Assembly: GCF_026745355.1 (NCBI RefSeq)
Contig: NC_079208.1
Span: 14,833,917-14,897,916 of the forward strand
Source of the DNA: Beta vulgaris subsp. vulgaris
Taxonomy: Eukaryota > Streptophyta > Magnoliopsida > Caryophyllales > Amaranthaceae
DNA: 64,000 nucleotides
Reading direction: 5' to 3'
A program made the translations under genes and the position numbers. Below the pieces are notes generated by a model. The model was given only the letters and a program-made list of their open reading frames with translations. It was not told where the DNA came from and searched no databases. This document shows, one piece after another, positions 56,401 through 64,000 of this stretch; within the stretch, counting starts at the first letter, position 1, and the number at the start of each line of letters is the position of its first letter.

Positions 56401-57110
56401 TTTGAACTTCAATTAAATGATTATAGAAAGCAAGCAGCTGACAAGCTAAGTCATACATATAAAGATTATTGAAATTGGAGCTGTCAATTCTATAGCTTTT
56501 GGTTAGCCATTTTAAATTGAAGTGAACCAATAAAAAACATCTGCGCAATGACATACCGATATAATTAAGCTAAGTACTTTCATGATTATAGGGCATATTT
56601 TGTTCTGGATTGCTGTATTTTATACAAGGAGTTGTGATGAAAGAAAGAGGCCCAGTCTTCGTCACCGCCTTCAGTCCTTTGTGCATGGTAATTGTTGCTA
56701 TATTGAGCACCTTCTTCATGGCGGAAAAGATGTATCTTGGAAGGTACTTTCTTAATATCTTACTTCTTTTTTTTTCTTATTGTTGTAACTGACTTGAATT
56801 TTATCTTTTTGTGGGTATATTAAAATTGTTAAAATTAAAGTAAGTGTTGAATTGACAAAAGAAGAGTGGTAGATACGTGAAGAAGTCTAATGTTATGCCA
56901 TTTTTTAGGGTACTTGGAGCTGTCGTTATTGTAGTCGGCTTGTATATGGTTATATGGGGCAAAGGCAAGGACTATGACGCTCCTCCACTAGATGAAGAAG
57001 ATAAAACAGGCGAGAAAGTGACAACACAAGTACAATTTCAAGGTCCAGAGCAGGATAATCCGAACAAAAACTTTCACGTCTTGCAAATTAATCAAGATAT
57101 TCATGTATAG
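50452..57110 (+). CDS. WAT1-related / UMAMIT-type (nodulin MtN21, EamA) transporter, 7 exons
   Basis: Exons: 50452-50645, 51072-51134, 51272-51388, 54240-54483, 54637-54798, 56592-56743, 56909-57110. All introns are GT-AG and phases match. The sum is 1134 nt, 377 residues plus stop, the usual family length. The protein opens MESSRRLYNQSKPFLAVIFL and has about ten hydrophobic segments in two EamA repeats with a hydrophilic C-tail. Family signatures: VLVVYRHAVATIVITPFALF, VRPKMTLSIF, EPVIDQNLYYMGMKYTSATF, KIVGTVATVGGAMMMTL, YPVELSLTAWICLLGT, KERGPVFVTAFSPLCMV and WGKGKD. The family exports amino acids, and some members auxin, at the plasma membrane or tonoplast. The closest match by memory is the Arabidopsis UMAMIT14-type clade. 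Introns 3 (2.85 kb) and 5 (1.8 kb) are filled with MITEs and repeats. No frame damage was seen. The exact substrate is not predictable. Confidence 0.92.
52235..52587. mobile_element. Stowaway-type MITE 2 in intron 3
   Basis: Ends CTCCCTCCGTCCCATATTAT and inverse ATAATATGGGACGGAGGGAG, flanked by TA. 353 bp, no coding capacity. Confidence 0.85.
52888..53120. repeat. Tandem repeats in intron 3
   Basis: A block containing GATCATAGTTAGGATTATAA and GGCATTACTAG(C/T)TGAAAA is present twice (52888-52955 and 52958-53018). It is followed by four to five copies of an 18-bp unit GCTGAAACTGATAAGATAAA-like (53020-53110). Confidence 0.8.
53894..54101. mobile_element. Stowaway-type MITE 3 in intron 3
   Basis: Left end CTACCTCCGTTTCTTAATAAG. 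Right end CTTATTAAGAAACGG followed by a short insertion and AGGAGG, flanked by TA. It ends about 140 bp before exon 4. Confidence 0.7.
55075..55945. repeat. Long inverted repeat in intron 5
   Basis: About 55080-55195 (including TTAGTATTGGGCTTCATTTA and TGTTTGGTGTGAACATTAA) reappears inverted at about 55835-55940. Arms are roughly 110 bp with a few mismatches, enclosing about 640 bp that include MITE 5. This may be a non-autonomous DNA transposon, but clean termini and a target duplication were not identified. Confidence 0.65.
55445..55794. mobile_element. Stowaway-type MITE 5 in intron 5
   Basis: Ends CTCCCTCTGTCCCAAAATAT and the inverse ATATTTTGGGACGGATGGAG, flanked by TA. The right end is partly duplicated (AGAAATGGGAACTATATTTT and AGAAATGGGAAGTATATTTT in tandem). 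It lies in the loop of the 55075-55945 inverted repeat. Confidence 0.8.
56022..56280. mobile_element. Stowaway-type MITE 4 in intron 5
   Basis: Ends CTTCCTCCGTTTCTAAATAA and the nearly perfect inverse TTATTTAGAAACGGAGAAAG, flanked by TA. The interior is related to MITE 1 (25267). It ends 311 bp before exon 6. Confidence 0.88.
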
Positions 57111-57529
57111 CTTTCCACTAATCAACAAAGATAGAACTACAGCCATGGCGCCATTAGTTCTGAGCCTTGCTGCTGAAGAGGAATTAATTTCGATCTTTGC
57201 TAATGGCTCCTAATTTAACTTGTTTGTTGATACTTCATATTTGTATGTGCTAGTTGAGTTTATTTACAACTCATTGGAATATCAAATCTCACGTGGGATA
57301 AAAAATTGTACCCTTGCATCTATGAAGAGAAGAGTCAACCTTGCACGTCAAATGAGGCTTATGCCTCAGTCTAATCATTACCATACATTTGTCTCTTTAT
57401 CCGAACAAATTAAATGGAAAGGACGGGTACATTCTCATTCCAAGTTTCGATTTTTGATTGTTTGAAAAATTATTTCCAAATATTAACAACACTATAATAT
57501 GTATAAACAGTGGTGTCCAACTGGGTCAC
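57111..57529 (+). other. 3' flank of the WAT1-related gene
   Basis: Probable 3' UTR and downstream DNA. No definite polyadenylation signal can be chosen. The frame at 57220-57465 has no recognised motif. Confidence 0.4.
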
Positions 57530-58070
57530 TAGGTGGGTTTGAGTTGACCCAACCTGGGTCGGAATGATATAGGTGAGAGTGGGTCGTGGGTCGAGTGTGC
57601 GTGGTTATAGGTGGCTCTAGGTGGGGTCCAACTGGATGAGGGTCAGGTTGGGGTGGTGTCAGGTGTTAGTTGGGCTGGGTGAACTTGGGTCAAACTTGAA
57701 TAGGGTGAATTCGGCCCAAATTGGGTCTCGGATGGACCTGAGTCTGAACCAATTGGCTATCGGAAGAACTTGGGTCTCCGGTGTCGAATGACCTTGGGTC
57801 GACTCAAACTGGTTTCGGGTGACCTTGGGTAGGCTCAAGCTGGCTTTAAAGGGATTGGTCGGCTCAAGCCAGTGTTGGATGGACTTGGGTAAGCTCAAGT
57901 TGGCATCGGATGGGTTTAGATCGGCTTATGGCTTTCAGAAGGACTTGGGTCAGCTCTAGCCTGCATCATATGGAGTGAGGTCGGCTCAAGCCGTCTTTCG
58001 GATGGATTTGGCCACTTAGCTCGGCTCAAGCCAACTTGCAGAAGGACTTAATTGGGTCGGGTTTGATCCT
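57530..58070. repeat. Degenerate minisatellite of GGACTTGGGTCGGCTCAAG type
   Basis: Irregular units of about 40-55 bp with GACTTGGGT(A/C)(A/G)GCTCAAG and GGCTTTCGGATGG motifs. The left part changes to GGGTTGG and GTGGGTC units. On the - strand it gives a spurious frame at 57659-57898. Confidence 0.75.
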
Positions 58071-58459
58071 TGGTAAACCTGAGTCGCTTCTGTGCCAGGA
58101 CATAGCTGCATTTAGATTAAGTAGCATTTGAAGCGCATATTGGGTCTGGTTGGTTTGGTTCAGATATAATCGCAAATGGTTTATAGAAATTATAAATATC
58201 TATCAAGAAATATCAATAAAATCATAAAATACAATTATTTTAATTAACATGTGATATATGAACGATGAATCCTCATAACTGATATACTTGACTTATGATA
58301 TCATTATCCATTATGGTATTGTCCATTACTGCAGTGTCATGAAAACATTAAATATTTGGATCAAATAATCAACACCCTGAATTATTTGTTAATATAGTAC
58401 TACGTTTAGTATGTTATATAACAAGTTGTCACGTTAGCAACAAGAACATTAGCTGATAA
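58071..58459. other. AT-rich spacer
   Basis: No gene or element recognised. Confidence 0.4.
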
Positions 58460-58468
58460 TTGAATGAA

Positions 58469-59409
58469 GGGTTTTTTCACCAAATACCCCTTACAAATTT
58501 TTTTATTCACCAGATACCCCAACTTTTTTTCGAATTCACCGTATACTCTTGACTTTCTAAAAAAAATACATCCAAATGCCCTTAATGACTAACAGCGGTT
58601 AACTCTGTTAGTCATTAGTGTTAATTAATCCTAAAACCCTTAATTAACTCCAAAAATCCTAGTAAACCCTAATTAACCCTAAAATCCTAACTAACCCTAA
58701 AAACCCTAACTAACCCTAATCCATCCATAGCCCAACAGCCCCCCACCCACCCCCATCCCACCACCCCCATAACCCCATCCCCACCAGCCCCCCTCCCCAC
58801 CACCCCCAGCCCCCATCCCCTCTCCCTTTCGAAACAATATAAAGTTGTCGGCAGTTTTGTCCCTCGATCTCCCCCTTCGATCTGCTGGCAGTTTTGAGAG
58901 GTCGATCTCCCCCCTCGATCCGCCGGTAGTTTTGTGTTTTTCGAAAGAGGTTTTCAACGACATTTTGTGTTTTTCGAAGGGGGTGGGAAGGTTGCGGGCT
59001 GGAGGTGGTCGAGGCAAAGAGAGTTAGGGCTACGAGGGTGGTGGGGAGGGCGAGGCGCAACGGCGGGGGAGATCGAGGGGGGGGAGGCTATGAGGGAGAG
59101 GGAGAAGGGTTGGTGGGGATGGGCTAGGGGGGGCTGGTGGGGTTGGGGGCGGGTTAGGGAGAGAGAGAGTTGGGTTGACTTAGGGTTAATTGGGTTGATT
59201 TAGGTTTTTTGGGCTAATTAGGGTTTTTTAGGATTAATTAGGGTTTTTAGGATTAATTAACGTTAATGACTAACGGAGTTAACCATCGTTAGTCATTAAG
59301 GGTATTTTGTGTCATTTTTTGAAAAGTCAGGAGTATATGGTGAATTTTGAAAAGTGTTGGGGTATCTGTGGATAAAAAAATTTGTCAAGGTTATTTGATG
59401 AAAAACCCG
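58469..59409. mobile_element. Mutator-like element 2 (long-TIR, non-autonomous)
   Basis: Left end GGGTTTTTTCACCAAATACC. Right end is the inverse of CGGGTTTTTCATCAAATAACC. Flanks TTGAATGAA (58460-58468) and TTGAATTAA (59410-59418) form a 9-bp duplication with one change. TIRs are well over 100 bp and carry CACCAAATACCCC-like motifs at 58478, 58508, 58537 and near 58568. The interior is C-rich then G-rich (58680-58810, 58970-59170) and non-coding. Same superfamily design as the element at 45887 but clearly diverged. Confidence 0.85.
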
Positions 59410-59418
59410 TTGAATTAA

Positions 59419-59746
59419 ATAATGAGAAATCGAGAATATGATATTAGAATATTAGATAATAGATATATGTACAATTGAAACTTATGAAACATACTAAGAA
59501 ATAAGAATTGCAAAGTATGAACTTATGAAGTTAGTTATAAAAAAAGGAAATATATTGAATGATTACACTAATAACATATTGAATTTATTAAATAATATAT
59601 ATGAAGTTTCTAATTGCTAATAATGATAATAATAATGCATAGGATACTTGTATTACTAATTTATAAAGTTACTATATTAAGACTTGAATTATTGGTAATT
59701 TGCTTATTGCATTAATGCATTATGAAATTAATTAACTATTACATAT

Positions 59747-59795
<49 letters not shown>

Positions 59796-59817
59796 TGAAG
59801 TCATTAATAATCAATCA
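59419..59817. other. AT-rich spacer with (TA)n tract
   Basis: (TA)n runs at about 59745-59791. The ATGAGAAATCGAGAATATG...GTATGAACTTATGAAG stretch at 59433-59530 is related to repeats at 61460-61690, beyond Helitron F. Confidence 0.6.
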
Positions 59818-61281
59818 TCACTATTATATAAGCCAAGTGGGGAGTAATATAATAGTTTCCTATTAGAAATTTAATTAATTGTCCATCCACAACAAAAATA
59901 TTACATTCTAAATTTCCAAATACAACCTCTAGCAGTTAATCAAAACCAATTCCATACATAAACTTGCCAAAAAAAAAAATCAATCAAATCTCTATTAAAT
60001 CCAAACAACTCATATAATGTTCAATCACATAAACTTGCTAATAAAAAAGATTCAATCAAAATAAAAAATTCATAATCAAGAATTTACCACACATTAATAC
60101 CACGTACAATCAAAATAAAAAAATACATGACAACATTCTCAGCATTAAAGAGACAACATAACTTCAAACTTAAAACAAAATTTCCATAACGCAAACTGAA
60201 TTACAAACAGAGACTTAAAACAAAAACAAAAAAAATAAGTTCTCTTCATAGATTGGAGCTTCATGACATTTCAAATACGATTCTTAAATTTGCGGATATT
60301 GTACTATTAATCAGGTACGCAATTTGTTATTGAAAATAAATATAGGTGTAATTTTCTATGTTCAGTAAATCTTAAAAGATATGTACTATATATGTTCGAG
60401 TAAGTTTAAACTCAAATAACAGTAAATATTAAGAACATGTCTTGTGTTAGATTTTTTTTAAAAAAAAAAAATTTAACTCAAATTACAATTTATTTAAAAT
60501 TTCATTCAAATATAGTTGAAATTCTAATTAAAATTACATCAGAAATGGTCGGAAAAAATATCAGGTCAAAAAATATCTTCAAATTTGGGCCTAGATATTG
60601 AAAAAATTGAGACAAAATACTTAAACACGAATTATTTTTATACCCAGATATTAAAAAGAATTTGAGAAAAAATACTTCAAACCATATATTAAAATCAAAA
60701 ATTTGTGCCTGTAATCAAATTTCAGCTCATCAACTCGATATTTAAAAATACCTTATTGACGACATGAAGAGCATCGCCATGACAGCCAAAGCCAGCTCCA
60801 ACGTTGAAGAAATCATAATCGAAGGTCTCAGGAGAGTGAACTCGGCGACTCGGGAGCTGAACTCAACAAAAACTCACTAAGAAACTCAACGCTTCTCTTT
60901 TACGTCCACAAAAGCGGATTAAGATTGAGAGGTTTAGCTAAAAATGAGAATCGAGTGTGTGGTTTGATTTGGGGAAGATTAAGGAAGATGATGAAAAGGA
61001 GAGAAAAAGTGACGACTGCATTTTTTTTCAATTAAATAGAGAGGGAAAAATAATTACGTGAAATTAAGAGATTAGTTTGGGAAAAAAAAACTACATGCAA
61101 TTTCATTACTTATACTTAACTATTAATGTGTTTTTAAATACTATTTGTATGTATTTCAATCTTTCTTATTCACAAAATGGAGGTGAACTTAGATACGAAC
61201 TTTCGTTATTGATTTTTTTTACTACCGAGTAATAGTTATTCTCAAAATATCGTCGCATGCATAGTGTGCATAAAAAGCTAG
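59818..61281 (+). mobile_element. Non-autonomous Helitron F
   Basis: 5' end TCACTATTATATAAGCCAAG. 3' end CGCATGCATAGTGTGCAT (imperfect hairpin) followed by AAAAAG-CTAG. It lies between A (59817) and T (61282). 1464 bp. The start is shared with Helitron D. No Rep-helicase. A - strand stretch at about 60725-60910 is protein-like (see findings). Confidence 0.72.
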
Positions 61282-61409
61282 TCAAATCTAACTTTTTTTA
61301 GACATTCGATACTTTGGTTCTTTGTGAAAAACTAACAACCATTCTGATTAATAATTAGAGTAGATAGACTAAGTCACTTAGTGACTAACTCACTTAGAGT
61401 TAGAATGTT

Positions 61410-61690
61410 AAACACTTACTCAACATATAACAACGAAAAGTTAAGTGAAATTAAAAAATGAGAAATTGAAAAATGAGAATATAATATTAGAATACTAGAG
61501 TATGATTATATGAAGTATGAATTTATGAAATTATAAATAAGGAAGTGTGAAGAATAGAGTATGAACTTATACTAACTCACTTACTCACAATATAACAACA
61601 AAAAGTTAAGTTATATATATGAAGACTAGAGTATGATTGTATGAAGTATGAACCTATGAAATTATAAATAGGAAAGTGTGAAGTTTGAAC
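61410..61690. repeat. Tandem duplication of about 150 bp
   Basis: ACTCAACATATAACAACGAAAAG...GTATGATTATATGAAGTATG...GGAAGTGTGAAG is followed by a second copy from about 61587 (ACTCACAATATAACAACAAA...GTATGATTGTATGAAGTATG...GGAAAGTGTGAAG). Confidence 0.7.
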
Positions 61691-62129
61691 TTACAAAATT
61701 TTACAATAACTGATTAATGAATATTTTTTATTTCTTAGTATTTGAATATTTTGTGTTTATTAAATATTTATTATGAGTGTTATTATTTCAAATTTATTTG
61801 ACTTGTTCGAGTTGATAAAAGTTATAGAGGGTGATTCCTTCACTACTTTAGTGTCAATTTGATAATTTTTGTATATACTTAAAAATTTAAAATTATTTTC
61901 ATTATTTAGCTTATTGGAATTAATGAGAGTTATCATGGGTGACTCCTTGACTTTATTATTAATTTGATATGTTTATACTATTTATAAAATTTAGATACAT
62001 TTTAATATTAAATACTATTAAGTTGATAATTTAAGTTTTAATGGGTGATTCCATCAACTCATTTTATAAATTTGATGAATTTGATGATGTTAATGTATTC
62101 TTAAACTTTAATACCTCTAGAATCTATTT
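61691..62129. other. AT-rich spacer
   Basis: No gene or element border recognised. Confidence 0.4.
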
Positions 62130-62441
62130 TAATGTCTTTGTTATCATTGTTACCTTTTGTTTGTTTTTATGATTTAATTAAATTATTTTCATGTGAGCTT
62201 TTATTTTAAACCGTTTAAAAATACATCGATATCTTATTTTTCGAAATTATATTATTTAAAAGTGAAAACAACTAATACACCATAAAAATCAACTATTTAG
62301 ATATATTAACCAATAATATGAATTCAAAACATAAGATACCAATGTATTTTTAAACGGTTTAAAATAAAACTTCACATGAAAATAATTTAATTAAATCATA
62401 AAAACAAACAAAAGGTAACAACGATAACAATGACATCAAAG
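62130..62441. repeat. Fold-back sequence with about 110-bp arms
   Basis: Left arm 62130-62237 and right arm 62331-62441 are near-perfect inverse copies (shared stretch AAACCGTTTAAAAATACAT and AATTTAATTAAATCATAAAA on the complementary arms) around a loop of about 93 bp. Transcribed in either direction it would form one long hairpin. Confidence 0.85.
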
Positions 62442-62679
62442 TTATTAGGCTGTTTACATGACCCAATAGGTTGGAAAGAAAATGAATGTACATTAAGTAC
62501 ATGATTAAAGAAGTCATTCAAGGAGAGAGAAATAAGGAATGATGGAGGATATAATATAGAGAAAGAAGGAACGAGGTCAAATTTTTGAGAGAAAGGAACA
62601 TGAGATTATAAAACAATAGGTCAAACCGATAAAGACTCGTGAATCACCACACTGATCTCATCGATGGACTACTTCAAGG

Positions 62680-63411
62680 TAGGATTTTCAACCAATGGGT
62701 TTTCCTTTAAAATATCTATCATGTTGATTTTTTTCTATAATTTGAACATCAATCCCATAACACTCATTTTCTATCCAACCCACATCATCATCATCATAAA
62801 TATACGATTGGAGATGAGAATTTTGAGTAGAATAATCAAATTCATATTGGGGTGAGGGGTTAAAATTATTCACTAATGTAGCATCACACAAAGAATATAA
62901 TAAAAGTAGAGTGACAATTCGAAGAATAAGGTGTTATAATATACATATGGGGTTGTGGGGTTGGTCTAGCATATTAAGACATATTCCACTCATAGTTATT
63001 CTTAGTCAACCACTCAATCAAATCCCAACTATAATATGGTGATTGGGCTAGAGATTTCTTGTTAGACATAGAATCAAACGCCATCCTAGTTTCTTCATTT
63101 AAACCTTCATAAATCAATAGGCACATATCCCAAATTTCAATTCCATGGTTAGTACCAAAAAAACTGCCAAGTCTATAATAGTATTTCCAAAACAATTCAT
63201 TCATATATTGAGGAAAAGAAAAAAATTGCTCTTATATTACTAGCAAGAATATTGGGTTCATGGAACATATATGGTAATTCATGAGAACACATGAAAAAAT
63301 CGGGAGAATTTTGATATGATGCATTAAAATTATAAACATGAGAACCACAAGAATCATTAATATGTTGCCTAGCATAAGAATTATTCTCATCATAATAATA
63401 ATATGGCTCCA
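62680..63411 (-). pseudogene. Athila-like element 2: gag-like frame
   Basis: On the - strand a start at 63411 (MEPYYYYDENNSYARQHIND) leads through PYMFHEPNILAS. After a frame change it reads FGTNHGIEIWDMCLLIYEGL and SPYYSWDLIEWLTKNNYEW. The last part resembles the C-terminal half of Athila gag (FYDGL...DLIEDMAxNxYxW), but the capsid core is largely missing. A final frame (62688-62891) has PQYEFDYSTQNSHLQSYIYD. It lies next to the PBS and so occupies the gag position of a reduced, non-autonomous element. Not functional as read. Confidence 0.55.
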
Positions 63412-63508
63412 TGATACCGAAAAAAACTATATTCACAAAAGAAAGCAAAAAAAAGTATCTACAATCGAGTCTCACTAGATAAAAAATCTAGATAAAAAAA
63501 AATTTCTC

Positions 63509-63529
63509 TCCGACAACAGTGCCAAAATT
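63509..63529 (-). promoter_or_regulatory. Degenerate PBS of Athila-like element 2
   Basis: The complement reads TTTTGGCACTGTTGTCGG, an altered TTTTGGCGCCGTTGCCGG, immediately after the LTR end ATACCA. Confidence 0.65.
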
Positions 63530-64000
63530 TGGTATGCGTGTTGCGCACCTAACAAAAAAGTTAACCTAACTGACCTCTTAACCATGTAGTAGGGTAAGTC
63601 AGGGTCGATCCATAGAGAGAAAGTTGTTCTATGATTAGCCCTTAAGTAATAGTAAGACTAAAGGAGATTAATATCAAGAATAGTAGAATCAACTATACTA
63701 ATCAATTAATTCATAAAGTTTCTAGAGCTAAGTATCTCAACTAACAATGAATTAATACGATAATAATTCCTACCCCAAACTAATCAATTAAATCTTCACA
63801 CAGAAAAGTACACCATATAAAATACCACAAACCCCTCCCGAGTATCTATGGCTTCCCTAATATGCACTTAAACCTACTCTCGTGGAATCATGCAAATTAA
63901 AGACATTAAACGCGACACTCTAACTTCCTAACAATCTATTCTAGCTACTCTTGTGGAGAACTTCATGTCCTTAATTGTAATATTCAAATCCGTCAAAATC
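63530..64000 (-). repeat. Athila-like element 2: 5' LTR, runs off the window
   Basis: On the - strand the LTR ends GCAACACGCATACCA and contains TGGATCGACCCTGACTTACC, the motif also found near the 3' end of the Athila 1 LTR (GGATCGACCCTTGACTTGCC). Two related AATTAA/GTCTTTAATT segments lie at about 63880-63970. The left (3') LTR was not found in the window. Confidence 0.65.

Noticed and set aside
58706..59203. Gly/Pro/Arg-rich frames on both strands
   Set aside because: Composition artefacts of the C-rich/G-rich interior of Mutator-like element 2.

Overview
The window looks like nuclear DNA of a flowering plant, most likely a eudicot. It is AT-rich and dominated by nested transposable elements of plant families. 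It holds one apparently intact intron-containing host gene, a WAT1-related/UMAMIT-type amino-acid exporter on the + strand at 50452-57110. Seven exons join to 1134 nt with every splice phase matching. I cannot name the species.

Region by region. 1-5.75 kb: a Ty3/gypsy gag remnant on the - strand, split by a 4.4-kb CACTA transposon with a TTA target duplication. That CACTA carries two recognisable host exons, a wall-associated-kinase EGF exon and an exon of the plant MMTAG2-like protein. 6-16 kb: SINEs and a cluster of related small Helitrons on the - strand (5' TCTCTATTATATAA, 3' hairpin plus CTAG), one interrupted by a 1.2-kb CACTA. 16-19.6 kb: CACTA-like single ends and a 0.35-kb direct duplication. 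19.9-36.2 kb: a tandem array of about 45-bp units that has been exploded by nested insertions. These are a 1.1-kb CACTA made of inverted repeats, an RT-less Copia element (TACTT duplication), and an 11-kb Helitron interval that itself contains an Athila-like gypsy element (CTTGC duplication). The Copia and the Athila share the same palindromic minisatellite in their LTRs. 36.5-42.8 kb: a rearranged chromovirus-like gypsy element on the - strand, joined to an Athila LTR fragment. 43.5-50 kb: a decayed Copia element split by a long-TIR Mutator-like element. 50.4-57.1 kb: the WAT1-related gene, whose two large introns hold four Stowaway-type MITEs and a long inverted repeat. 57.5-64 kb: a minisatellite, a second Mutator-like element, a + strand Helitron, a 110-bp-arm fold-back sequence, and the 5' LTR and gag of another Athila-like element running off the right edge.

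Only the UMAMIT gene is expected to act as a normal cellular gene. Nearly all transposon reading frames have stops or frameshifts, or lack essential domains, so most elements here are non-autonomous. The strongest leads are (i) the CACTA with two captured phase-1 symmetric exons, (ii) the palindromic GGTGCG-CC-CGCACC minisatellite shared by unrelated LTRs, (iii) the 30-bp-periodic motif array in both Mutator-like TIRs, (iv) a 21-bp terminal-repeat-only scar with its own target duplication, and (v) the acidic ORF in the gag position of the gypsy element. No search was run; family names rest on motifs read by eye.
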